A DNA stretch of 64,000 nt from Castanea sativa (Eukaryota; Streptophyta; Magnoliopsida; Fagales; Fagaceae). Shown here one piece after another: positions 44,628-56,220 of the stretch (positions within the stretch are counted from its first letter, which is position 1; the number at the start of each line of letters is the position of its first letter). Location: assembly GCF_040712315.1 (NCBI RefSeq), contig NC_134013.1, positions 40,102,501 to 40,166,500 on the forward strand, given 5' to 3'. The position numbers and the translations under genes are program-made. Under the pieces are notes generated by a model, which ran no database searches, was not told the origin of the DNA, and saw nothing but the letters and a program-made list of their open reading frames with translations.

Positions 44628-44755
44628 GGAGGTGCTTGGAAGAGTAGTTTAAGTTATGCTGTTTGAGTTTTTTTGATATACGTGTGGGTGAAAAAGTGTG
44701 TAGTATTCTTTAAAATGTGTGAAAATATGTTTAAACTAGCTTGCCAAACACTCCC
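44628..44755. mobile_element. Short hAT-like MITE copy A
   Basis: Ends GGAGGTGCTTGGAAGAG and, reverse-complemented, GGGAGTGTTTGGCAAG. The body TTTGATATACGTGTGGGTGAA is shared with the element at 50572-50716. Confidence 0.6.
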
Positions 44756-45104
44756 TTAATATTTTACCTTTGTTTACCCTAGTTAAACTTTTCGTATTCT
44801 CACTCCTATCACCTGGGGGTATAAACAAAATATTTTATTTTAGAGTGGAGGACTTTCAGGTCAATGTGGGTAGATGATCCTACATTAGGCTTAGCACTAG
44901 ACATTATCTTTAATTTAGTCCTAAACAAATCAAGTTCACTCTCTACACTTTTCAGTTTATCGACATGTACATACTACTTTATAGTTTTCAGCCAATTCAT
45001 TTCTTGCATTTAAATATTTAACTTTAAGGCCTCCTTTCCATATTTGACTTCATTGAATTCGTCTAGAGATTTACTAGCGAGTTTGTGAATTTTTTTTTCT
45101 TTTT
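44756..45104. other. Intergenic DNA
   Basis: No recognisable feature. Confidence 0.4.
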
Positions 45105-45440
45105 TAAAAGAAGACAAAAGAAATTTATTGATTAAACTCGGTCATAATCGGATAGAAGTACAACATTGAGATGTAAAGGAACATTCTCAATCCACACATA
45201 TAAACCACTAACATATATTACATGTCTAGCTAAGTTATGAAATACAGAATTACACAATCTACGAGTATGAGAAAAGATAATAGAACTAAAAGAATCTATA
45301 TACAATTTAGCACCAGAAATAAGGAGACCAAAAAGAAAGTTTGTGAAAGTGATTACAAGCCCTAGAAATTTCACCATATGTAGTCTCAAGACCATCAAAT
45401 TCATTATTAGAAGATTCAATACAATTAGCCTCGTCCTATC
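45105..45440 (-). mobile_element. Possible LINE 3' end remnant
   Basis: The stretch AACATTGAGATGTAAAGGAACATTCTCAATCC with TAACATATATTACATGTCTAG resembles the 3' part of the LINE at 31698-32569 (AGATTTGATGAAACATTCTCC, TAACATATGTTTAG). No protein domain can be read. It lies inside the presumed internal region of the copia element whose LTR starts at 45693. Confidence 0.35.
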
Positions 45441-45692
45441 AATAAAAAAATATACAATTAACCTCGTCCCTACTACAATTGAAATGACAAAAAAAAAAAT
45501 CTTTCTTATTAAGTACAATTCCCAGTCTCTTTATTTAACTTTATCTAAGCACTTAATGCATTGCATAACCTGATTATTTTTATTCATTTTTTATTTCTAG
45601 AGTCTTTCCTAGATTTTTACTTATCCATGACAAACAAGGGTCAAATTCAAGAAATAAATCTTGCAAGTGTGTACCTAAGCTCTAATACCAAT

Positions 45693-46517
45693 TGAAAAGA
45701 CCGGTTTTGACCCTAAAGTGACTAAGCAACAAATTATTAGATTAATTACCAATTAACCGAATTATATGATCAAAATTGCAATATCGATTACCACAAATCA
45801 AAGTGCACCATATCTTAAAGCAAGAGGAAAAAGAAAAAGAAAAAAGCAATAGACACACGATATGGTGATGAAGTGAAAAATCAACTGAAAATGCTTTCAA
45901 AGGAAAAACCACTATCAAGTGAAATTTTACAATCTAGCATAAAACCTTAATAGTTAAGACTCTACCTAGTAGATTAACTTATAGTTGAAACCTTCTTTTG
46001 CTCTAAAACTTCTAAACTTTTGATATATAAACACCTTCACAGATGACACATTCATGTTCACGACCAAGACCCTGACCAGCTCCAAGAACCTCTTGAATAT
46101 TTGAACTCTACAACAACAATAGGATGATACCTCTGTGGCTTCAACTTTTGATCTCACCAATGAAAAACAATTCAAAGAATATATCTTGTAAACTCACATG
46201 CACACACGATGGAGGTTAGGATTTTCTCTTTGATTAGCATAGGGTTTCTACCACTCCGACCCTCTTAGATGTCATGTATAACCTCTTTTGTATAAGCATT
46301 CCAATTAGGATTTAATGATACATGACACTGATTTTATTAAAACACGTCATATTTTCAATACATGATTTTTGATCGATTAAGTCAAGATCAAAAGTTTGTT
46401 GAAATCCTAGATTTCGAACGATTGAATAATGATCAAACAACTGTTGAATCCTTATAGATTTACTTGTCTGGGTTGCATCTTGACACTTTGATCTTGACCA
46501 TTGAGTAACTCACAACA
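45693..46517 (-). mobile_element. Ty1/copia LTR with adjacent primer binding site
   Basis: The minus strand runs from TGTTGTGAGTTACTC to TCTTTTCA, followed by TGGTATTAGAGCTTAGG (plus-strand 45674-45690). This is the usual copia primer binding site, TGGTATCAGAGC, with one change, complementary to initiator Met tRNA. A gag-like start (ATGGATAAG) follows near 45630. The U5 part has the phrases typical of this LTR family (AAAACCTTTTATGCTAGATT-like, TTACCAATTAACC complement). No downstream coding domain survives. The U3 boundary is inferred from the TG and is approximate. Confidence 0.65.
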
Positions 46518-46644
46518 GACTTGGTGTGTATTATATAGTCAATCTCTCTCTCTCTCTCTCTCTCATTAGTGTAAAAGATGATTACTTTTGTAGTTACACG
46601 TGTTTAATTTACCTCGAATGTTAGAACATGCTTAGGATTAAGAC

Positions 46645-47147
46645 TGATGAGGAACAAAATGGTAGATTCATCTATAGGGTCATTTAGGAAGCAGAAGACC
46701 GTCCACATGATGATTGTCATCCAAACATATCCCTCCGTCCATAGGCACAACTACTCAACACTTAGAGAAAATTTCACTCAACTTGACAAAAATGAGATTT
46801 ACCACATCAGATCACTACTTCAGAAAGTGGGAACAATTTCCCCATAATTCGCTCCTACTACCTCCACTCAGCCAATATATCTTCTATGAAGAGAGTGACA
46901 TAAAGCAAGGAGACCCACTCAAAATCTCTTATATAAAGGCTAGACCTCACCAAATTTGAGGTATGTGAGAATTCCAATTCTTAAATGCTTAGAGTTTTTG
47001 GAGATTTATAGAGAGTTCTAACTTAACCGTCGAAGGGTCTTTAGCCAATTTTACACCAGTGCACTTCGATTGTAACTATTATATCTTTTCAAGTCTTCCA
47101 ACTAATCTTGGTTTGAACAATCAGCCCATTAATTTCTTGTATCATCA
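46645..47147 (+). repeat. Degenerate solo Tat-like LTR
   Basis: It begins TGATGAGGAACAAAATGG, has a TATA box (CTTATATAAAGGC, about 46930) and AACCGTCGAAGGGTCTTTAGCC with TTTTACACCAGTGCAC (47025-47062). The latter equals the GATCGTCGGAGGGTCTTTGGCC and CACCACACCGGTGC block of the solo LTR at 10387. It ends TTGTATCATCA. Flanks AAGAC and AAGGA match at three of five bases. No internal region adjoins it. Confidence 0.6.
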
Positions 47148-47600
47148 AAGGATTTACATCTATAAAATTTATTAAAACATTTGTATATCTTGGGATTTTG
47201 GAAGCTAAGATCATTGATTGTTGTGAACAAGTGAACCTCAAGCAAGTAATGCCTCTAACAAACACTACCAAAATCCTCATCAACAATCCCATATATATAT
47301 AAAAGAAATTCTACACCCCCAATGTTTTTGAAAAAAAAAATTTCTTTAAATTATAAAAATCAATCGTATGGCCTAAAATGACATTGAAATCGACGAGAAC
47401 ATTTATTTCACAATTGATTGAAGATGTACATGTGGATTGTGATGGGAAAAAATTTCACATTTGAGTAGTTGCAAAGAATATGACCCAAGCTTTGATTCAT
47501 TAATGAGTGGAGCCGTCTCAATTTTTTTGGCAGAGATAAATATGTTAATTTTTTTTTTTTTTTTTTTTTGAGAATCAAATACGTTAATGTTTGATTATTT
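47148..47600. other. Intergenic DNA
   Basis: No gene. A T-run at about 47550-47569 precedes the SINE pair. Confidence 0.45.
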
Positions 47601-47614
47601 ATCTCATCCATGTG

Positions 47615-47772
47615 AGTTCCAGTTAGCTCAACTGGTAAAGTCTCTGATAGTTGTTTAAGAGATCTGGGGTTCAATCCCCACCTACACCAAAAACTGATTG
47701 GTGTCTTGATCTGATGATAAAGAGCTATCATCAGGAGCGGACGCCATAAGTTGAAACTCTCTCCAAAAAAAA
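47615..47772 (+). mobile_element. tRNA-derived SINE copy 3
   Basis: Full-length copy with TTCCAGTTAGCTCAACTGG (A-box region), GGGTTCAATCCCC (B-box), the body ACCAAAAACTGATTGGTGTC and AGGAGCGGACGCCATAAG, and an A9 tail. Target duplication ATCTCATCCATGTG at 47601-47614 and ATCTTATCCACGTG at 47773-47786 (12 of 14 identical). The pol III boxes look intact. Confidence 0.85.
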
Positions 47773-47806
47773 ATCTTATCCACGTGCAATAAATTTGCCA
47801 CCCATA

Positions 47807-47965
47807 ATAGGTTCCAGTTAGCTCAACTGGTAAAGTCTCTAATGGTTGTATAAGAGATCTGGAATTCAATCCCTGCCTACACCAAAAACTAATTGGTGTC
47901 TTGGTCTAATGATAAATAGCTATCATTAGGAACGGATGCCATAAGTTGAAACTTTCTCAAAAAAC
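47807..47965 (+). mobile_element. tRNA-derived SINE copy 4
   Basis: Same family and orientation as copy 3, starting 34 bases after it. A perfect 14-bp target duplication ATTTGCCACCCATA lies at 47793-47806 and 47966-47979. The B-box is GAATTCAATCCCT, one base off copy 3. Confidence 0.85.
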
Positions 47966-48607
47966 ATTTGCCACCCATACTCAGAAGTTGTTACGAATCT
48001 CTCATAGATTTAGTAAGACATTGCTATAATATATCTTCAAATTCTTATTGTAAACATAAATGAATATCTATACATTTCCCCAGTTATTACAATGGTGGCT
48101 GAAAATCGGTGAGTCTTAGGTATCTGATTATCATCCTGTAGCCATGCAGGTAAATTTGTTCATAACATAAATTAGTTGATAGATAAATTCGAAAACTATA
48201 TTATCTTGAATGCTCCAAATTCCTAACCCATCATCTCTGTCACATAAAATTTTAAACACAAAACATTGACTCTTTTATTTTAGTTTTCTCTTTTTCCTTT
48301 TAATGGTTGCATACCAATGCTTTACCTCCAGAGCTTTGTAGTGTATGTAATTTTTATTTTATATAATTCAATTGTTATAGTAAATGGGGAAGGTAGATTT
48401 GAATTTTAGTTCTTCTCATAAAAGAGACTAGACAATAGAACTGAAATACAAAACTCTTCAACTTAATTTGTATATGTATTTTTAAAATTGCCTTTTAGAG
48501 AGATTAAGAAAATTAGAGAAAATTGTTTAGTAATCTTATAATGTTCAAGATGGGCATATACTCATGCTTAACTTTTGAACAATGCAACTTCTACTATGAC
48601 TGCAACC

Positions 48608-48745
48608 TTCTAACGCTTGTGGGATTTAGTTAGTTCAAATAGGTAAGTATTCTATCTTAAATAAGAGATGTTGAACAAATTTTGCTTACACCAAAAAGGA
48701 ACTTCATTGATGACTTAACCTAATGATGAAGAACAATAACATAAA
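48608..48745 (+). mobile_element. Probable old SINE copy 5
   Basis: A diverged series of the family phrases in order: TTAGTTAGTTCAAATAGGTAA, AAATAAGAGATGTTGAACAA, TTACACCAAAAAGGAAC, TTGATGACTTAACCTAATGA. Target duplication not found. Confidence 0.5.
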
Positions 48746-50571
48746 AGGAATGCTAAAGATACAAATTCTATCACATCTAGAATAAAATAAAAAAACTTGT
48801 TTACGTTCATTTGTTTAGTAAACAAGTTATGCCCAGACCCAATTTTAGCCTTGATTATATATATACTTGTTTGAAATATATTTATATAGACTTGAAACTG
48901 AGTTTTATAAATTTGAAAAATTGGTTCATATGGTATAAAAGTATTAATTGTAGTAAAAATTCATAAATTTATGAATGGCTAAAATATTTTAGTCATGATT
49001 TTACTATACATAGGAAAAGAATAAGTTAATTAAGTAATTCGTTAACAAGTTTAAGCTTGCTCGACAAATAAATGAACCAAACTTAAACATGTAATCTTGT
49101 TTGATCTTGAGTTTAAACTCAACTTGTGTTTGAAATAAATTAAAATAAACAAACTTGAATTTTTAATATTCAGTTCAACTCAACTCATTTATAACCCTAT
49201 AATAACGAATAGTGGTGGGTTGCACGTGTCAATAGTGGATAAAAAATGTCAATTGCTAACAGTTGCATGAGTTAGCAACTTGTGAAATTGAGTGTGCAAT
49301 TGTGTGTCTCTAGATTTTTTTTTTTTTTTTAAAGAAGTAAAGCTAATTCGATGAAACGTAAGGAGGGGCAATGACATATGCTTGGAAACTGTCGAGTCGT
49401 GGGCTATAATTGCAAGATGCCTTTATGAGCTGGTTATTACAGGTAGTTGGGTACTTCCACCAAAGAAATTTAAAGGTATTTAGTTAATGGGCTGGGGACA
49501 GTTTGGGTGTACCATGTACCAAAGATTCATTGTATCGGATTAATCCAGCTTGGCTTTTATGGGCTTTGTTGTAGGAATGATAAATGGGTCCAGATTAATT
49601 CCCTCACTGTACAAAATCAACACACCAGAAATCTCTCTCCTAAGATAATAGTTTCCCAAACCTTGTTCCCTTTAGCATTTTAGGGCCTAGGGGACCCCAA
49701 GACCAAAATTTATAATGTCCCAATTGATTAATCCTGGCCGTACACGTCATGAATCATTAACAATACATGTGTTTGATTTTGAGGGGCCGCCACCCATTGA
49801 TGACAATCAATCAGGGCCAACAATTAACAGCACACGTGTTTTCTCATTTTATTTAGGGTTTTTTTTAATCAAGTAAAAAATCTTGTGTGTTTCTGCTTTC
49901 TGTTTTTGAGCTCAGCCATTAATCTCAGTGTCCTTCGGTTTTCTGAATTAACCTGCTCACAGGCCCAATAATGCAATTTGAAATTTGGGCTTTGAAGGGC
50001 CTCCATAAACCCTATATATCCAGCTAAGTGTAGTCACTTCGAATTAATTAAAAGCTGTATTATGTGTGATGCGCAGAAACTCTTGGATTATGCATGTGAT
50101 TTTGTGATAGTTGTGATGATTTAATGGGTAAGCGACAGTATGTTTCGGCTTTATACATTGCAAAACTATGGACATACATCCATTTTTATTTTTCACCTCC
50201 CAGTCCATAACGAACTTAATTATTAACTTATGATTAGAGTACTTAAATCCACTTTATCTTACTATGTACTCATACCGGTCTCATGTATAAGTATTATAAT
50301 CTAAATCACAAATTGGCATTCAAGCATATTGTGAAAAATAATTCTGAATTTAGTTTTTTTTTTTTTTTTTTTTTTTTAATTGTGGATTGATTTACATTAC
50401 ATGAGCTTCTTATTCGAAATAGTTATATATATATATATATATAAATATATATATTCCATTTTATTCTGAAAATAGATTGTATTAAATTGATATTCTTATG
50501 CCAAGAGTTTTATAATTCAATTGGTACCTCCTGATGTTTCTAACTGAGACGTTAAGAGCTTAAATCTCTAA
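48746..50571. other. Intergenic DNA
   Basis: No supported gene. Poly-T runs occur at 49317-49330 and about 50356-50377, and a short (AT)n at 50425-50450. Confidence 0.5.
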
Positions 50572-50716
50572 GGGGGGTGTTTGGTAGAGTAGTTTGAGTT
50601 ATGTTGTTTGAGTGTTTTTGATATACATGTGGGTGAAAAGTATATGAAAATGCGTGTAATATTTAAAATATGAGTTATTTTGTTAAAACTCACATGTCAA
50701 TTGTCAAACAGACCCT
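50572..50716. mobile_element. Short hAT-like MITE copy B
   Basis: The left end GGGGGGTGTTTGGTAGAG and the right end (reverse complement AGGGTCTGTTTGACAATTG) are inverted. The body TTTGATATACATGTGGGTGAA matches the element at 44628-44755. Confidence 0.6.
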
Positions 50717-51927
50717 AATATTGCATTATAACTATCAAATTTATTAACAAAGAAAATAGTAAATGATTGGCGGTCATCATCTTTTATACAAAGAGGTAAA
50801 TTTTTGCCAAAAATCATAGAAGATTACTAAGTACTCATGGCGGTCTCACGTGTTGTTTATAATTAAATATAACTTTAGATATTAAAAATCATGCCTCTAA
50901 TCACACTTCATAAATGAGTGCCGACTACGCACTTACTATTCAAGAATTCTGAAATTGGAACTTCTCAACACATTACATATACACGACAGTTGTCCTACCC
51001 GAATGATATTTTGCAATCACTATGGAGTGAATTTTAGCTTAATTCTTGCCTATAATGTTTGGGATGAAATATTTCAATTCCAATATATCATTATTAGGTT
51101 CTCAAAAAAAAAAATATCATTATTAGATTATTACCATTATATTATTCATGAACTTTCAATATTATCTTACTCCATCTTTGGGTGGAAAAACAAACAATTA
51201 TTCTTATTTTTTGCTTAATAATAGAGGTTTTTAGATTAGTGTCAATTATTATTATTTGTGAAAAATCTGCACGTAAGTTTACATTATTTTAATCACAACA
51301 GTAACATAGTACTATTGCTAGTTGCCAAATTTTTTTAGTCGCCTTGGATGGAGCAATTTTTGCGAGTGTGTGAAGTGCTAAAATAGCATTTTAGCTATTT
51401 TGGAAGCTTCAATGTGAATGCATGCTTTTAGTAAGTGAGGATAGGGGAAGGGTTGCCAGAAGGCCCAGAACACACAGTCCATACCCGGAGGAAAAACACA
51501 GGTTAATAACCAAAGGTTAAACACAGTCCTTATTCTTCCCCGCTACACTATCCACGCCTCATTCTCATATGCCCTCATTTTTAGAACCCAGTCTTTGCCT
51601 TTTGAATGCTCTTACCAACAAAGTGAATTCTGTTCAAAGCTCTAAATGAAGCATTTCAATAACAACATAGTAGATCCACAACAAAGTAGCAAGATTTTGC
51701 CACCATTCATTTCTATTGAATTTTTTCCTTTTTGTTGAACTGTTTCTGAATAATTGTTAAAAGGAGACATGATATGGTTAACTCAAGTAAAGATACTATC
51801 TTTTTTTTCTTTTTTTTAATGTAAAGATATAACAAAGAATCCTGTTTGAACTATGGATTAGTCCTTAGAATTCTCCCTTGCTTCTTGCTTCATCTTCCCA
51901 AGCTCCACAAGCAGTGTCAAAAGAGCC
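50717..51927. other. Intergenic DNA and 3' flank of the hydrolase gene
   Basis: No other gene. The last 200-300 bases before 51928 probably contain the 3' UTR of the minus-strand hydrolase gene. Confidence 0.5.
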
Positions 51928-54900
51928 TCACATTTCACAAGCATCAGGTTCACTAGGATTCTTCTTCCTTGATGAGTACACCATCCAGGCATGGTCGAGC
52001 TTCTTGTCTGGTCTGACTACAACAGAGCCTGGAACTTCAGCATCACGGCATGTTACTAGACCATCACTCTTCTCCCCATACCTGAGCTGCAAGTGGAGTG
52101 CACATACAGCCATGGCTGCAGATAAAGGAATCACTACAGGCACTTGACGTCCTGCTTGAACATTATCAGACTCCTCATTGCCAAAGTTGGGAAACGGAAG
52201 CCAGGGAAGTTCTGCATGGGCTATGTGAGTCATTGTGGCAAGGACACCAGGAGCTATACTTGCCTCAGAATGGAAGGAGATCAAAGGGATGTTTTCAGGG
52301 AGCTTGTGTTTCATGATGAACTCCTTCCGCTTCTCATATGTGAGATCCTCCAATGCCCTTATGTCACCCTATCATACATGATTGAAATATGTCATGATGA
52401 GAACCTTAAAGGGAAAACTGAAAATAACAAAAAAATCATGTTATGCTGCAGGAAATAATATACACTTCACCAAAACTACACCAAAGCATTATGAGTAACC
52501 TAGCCTGGAAAAGAGGAAATAAAAGGAATGATGGAAAGTAAGAACTCAGTGAAAAATTGAAAGAAAGTTTGCACAAGAAATTTCTAATAGAATGGAAGCA
52601 GGGTGGCGTATAACAATGTCTATGATGCAGGAATGGAGATCTACGCGAGCATGTCATCATGACCTAAGACAAAAAGTAAAAGCATCTAACAATTCCCCAT
52701 TGTGAAATTTAAGTTCTTCCTGCATGATTCTGAGATGATATCAAGCATAAATTATAGTTTTTTTCTTCTTCTTTCTTTTTTTTTTGGGGGGGGGGGGGAG
52801 GAGAGGAAATGAATACCTTAATAAGCTTGCATATCAAGAACTCCATGATCTTCTGGATTTCTTTGTCAGCAATCTGGCCTTCATGGAGAATATCAGAAGC
52901 TAGAGGGGTGCCACCAAAGGGACTCTGTACAAGTGCCAAACCAGCAACTTTGTCTTTCAAATCAGACCAGTAAACAGACAATGCAGCTGCAGCATCAACT
53001 CCACCCTTGCTGTGTCCTAGCAGCATTACATGCTTGCCAGATCCCCAGTAGAGCTCCTCAATATATTGCTTCAGTTCCCATGCATTGTGCTCAACTGATG
53101 CCTGCGTGCAAGAAAAAATATAAGAAACTAGTTGCCAAAATATTATTTTTTATGACTTATATGGAAACAAAAAGGTAATTGGAAAGGAAGAAAAAATTTA
53201 AAAAAAAAAAAAAAGAGAAGTGGCATGACAAGAGAACCAATCATTAAAATAATAACTCCACCACCAGCTATAAATAAATTAAGTAGAAAAATGAAAATTT
53301 CATGCTTATACCAAGTAATCATTCATTTCGTACCTCACTATGAATTTTTGCAATATGACAAGCTAGACCCATCTTTGAAAAGAATTTTTTAGCACCCACA
53401 AAATATAAGGGACAATGATTACTAAAGAGGCCTGCCAGATCATAGTTCCCATTAAAAAGGGTTTAACCATGCAAAATTGTAAATGAATAAAAACCAAACT
53501 CTTGCCAAAGGGGTGAGGGATCTTCTCTTACCTGGAATTAGTAGATAAACAAATGAGTTGGGTAGTTTGTGCTCTCCATTTCTGGGAGTATAGAACAAAA
53601 AAACTTACCAAAGTAACAAGATATATAGTTATACAAAACATATATAAGTATATTTTATTGAAATTTCAAACAGCATGTAAAAGGAAAAGGAATCATGAAG
53701 CATATAAGTTAACTATCTTAGAAGAAGAGGGGGGAAGCCCTAGGGTTACAATTCAAACATACACGATGATATCATTGATGTGTTTTAGGTAGCAAGATGA
53801 TGGGAAATAGTGCTTGGCAAACTCAGCTAAGCAGATGACATAAAACTATTTGCTCACAGCAGATTGACCAGCAACAGAATTTGGACAAATATTAAGCAAC
53901 TTCAACAAGGTTTTATCCATTTGAGCCTAAGAAAAAAGTTTTTTAGATGACGAATATATTGGAAAAATCCACTCTACTAGCACATCTCCAATAAACGAAA
54001 ACGAAAAGACTGACCAAAAAAATATCAATTAAGTCCATAGTAATCAAAAGAATACCAGAGATAAAATGCATAGATGAATCATAACCAACACAAGTCCTCT
54101 CCCTTCCCCTCTCTGGGGCAGGGGCAGGGGCCCAACTATAGTGGGGTAAGAAGATATAGATTTAGCATGATACCTTATGCCTGCAAGCAATTCCAAAAAT
54201 CTCGATGTACCATCCACCACAGAAGCCATTCCGGGTGTGCATTGCAACCATCCAATATCATCGGAAGAACCACGCAAAGTTGTACACACTCGAGATGTAA
54301 TGCTGAAGATAATTAAAAAATGTTGAATGAGAACCAAATTAAAAACCAGACAAACGTATAAGCAAATAATTGATAATTCAGAGTAAATATAACATCAACT
54401 GGAACAGAAACTAAAGGAGACCATCCACAGATTCTTCTATGGCACATGCACCCATGAGTTCATGGTTAAAATCTAATTCTTTTACCTATGAACTTGAACT
54501 TGAATGCATCTCAAGTAAGAAAAAAACTGTTTCCAGGAGAATAATGACAATCTCCAGGCAAATCGTAAACTGGACAATGGAAGCATCAACCTACACCCAG
54601 ATGAAGCAACTAAAGATGAAGATGGCCAAAATTTGCAATCAAATTATTAAAGAGCTGCAGTACCATTACAAAAATCCTACCTTATATTGCACCATATGGT
54701 GGTTACCACTTCATAGTCTTAAACAGAGGGTTGCCACACAAAAGTACTTGGCAGTCAACTAATTCATGAAAAGGAACTAAACATTGTCTTGTTTAAAAAA
54801 TACTGAAACAAGGAGGTGAAACTGATTGAGCACAAAGAATGTCAATCATTTAATTCATTTAAAAATACCATCCACACTGATTGTCAGAATTTCAGATTTG

Positions 54901-56220
54901 ATCAAATTGGTTAGACTATGACTTAGATATACATGGTTGAATCTTATAGATTGGCATCATTTATAATCTTAAAGGAAAGAAAGTTTTTACCCTTGGAAAA
55001 AGATAGGGACACCCCTACAGTTGTAATTGCTTTCCACAACTTCAGATCTTGCATTCACAATCAATTCTTCCCTAAGTCCTGATGTTCTTCCTTCCAGGAC
55101 TGTAGGGCTTGAAATGGAGATGCAAGGTTTAGAAGACGATGAACATCCTTCAGTAATAGATGTACAAATGCTGTAACAAGAACATCCTGGATTCCGTTCA
55201 GAAGAAATTACCACCAAATTTTCTGAGCATCTAATGACATCTCTAAATACAAGATCCTCTGCAATAACAGCACGCCCAAATGCAGCCATTATGTTCCAAA
55301 AACCTGGATGTTAACAGAACTTCAATGAACTAAAAAACATCCTACATTGCGAAGGCATTGATGTTCTCATGACAAGAACAATGATCTCCAAAATAACGCA
55401 TTTATTAAACAAAGAAGTAACTCACCAATAAATTGAATGAAACGACGACTTATATAACTAGTTAGTGTCAAGAAGCGGGTGAAAATATCATCCATTAACG
55501 AGTGAAATCCGAGAGTATCAATAAGAAGACTAGTGTTCTTCACAGCATCACCATGGGCCTGAGACACTAACCTCTATTAGATTTAGAGAACAAGCTCCCA
55601 CATCAACTATATTCCTATGACCTAAATGTGAACAATGCAAGCTGACAAGTTTGATCTTGGAGTGATCCCTTCTTCACTTACTAAATGGGCAAACCTAATG
55701 TGGGATACACAAATTTCATTTTTGAATATATTTATTACTATTTTTTCCTTTTTCCAAACAGATGGTATTCATTATTGATAAGTGGCCAAACAAGAATGAA
55801 GCCCTTTGGTCAATGCGAACCCTACTCCATGGGTTGAATGGAAACCACTTTGAATCTTTTTAAATAAGGTGTCTCAGCATCTATCCCTACCATCGGATAA
55901 CACATTATTGGTGTCATCAAGTTGGTTATTTTAATAAAAAAAATGACAATGCAGACACAAATAAATGATAAAGAGCAGAGAATTTCTGACCAAATGCTTT
56001 GTCTGATGACTATGTACTTCTAGGAGGTAACCATTACTTGAAAAACGTCTGACCTGATGTGACTTGAATTAAAAGAAGAAAAGAATAAATACATTAATGA
56101 CACCACAGAATGAAACATCAAGATTTCTCAAGGTATATACTTAGTTATGCTTGCTTATAAACAAGTACTCACTGTTGAAGGGATCTCAGATATTTCCTTT
56201 TTGATATGTACATCTCCCAT
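51928..56220 (-). CDS. Alpha/beta-hydrolase fold (lipase-like) protein, eight coding exons
   Basis: Joining 56220-56173, 55558-55426, 55303-54991, 54302-54174, 53581-53532, 53431-53334, 53101-52817 and 52368-51928 gives 1497 bases and 498 residues, with all junctions GT-AG and in phase. The nucleophile elbow is VMLLGHSKGG, with Ser288 in G-H-S-K-G. VYLLIPGLFSNHCPLYF upstream looks like the strand and oxyanion loop, and DHAWMVY (His478) is a likely catalytic His. These features place it with plant lipase-like alpha/beta hydrolases; its substrate is unknown. The N-terminal half has FWNIMAAFGRAVI and a Ser/Cys-rich stretch (residues 90-130). No signal peptide is evident. The ATG at 56220 is the first in its exon and follows an acceptor, so at least one 5'-UTR intron exists. 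Start moderately sure. Confidence 0.85.

Noticed and set aside
45132..45573. Frames on both strands with hydrophobic residues
   Set aside because: AT-rich repeat-derived sequence; at most a LINE 3'-UTR remnant.
47620..47880. tRNA-like sequences with A and B boxes, and the minus-strand open frame across them
   Set aside because: They cannot fold into complete cloverleaves, have A-tails and target duplications, and so are SINEs and not tRNA genes. The frame is a shadow of them.
53553..54762. Plus-strand frames inside the hydrolase gene
   Set aside because: They run across introns and exons of the minus-strand gene, without recognisable domains.
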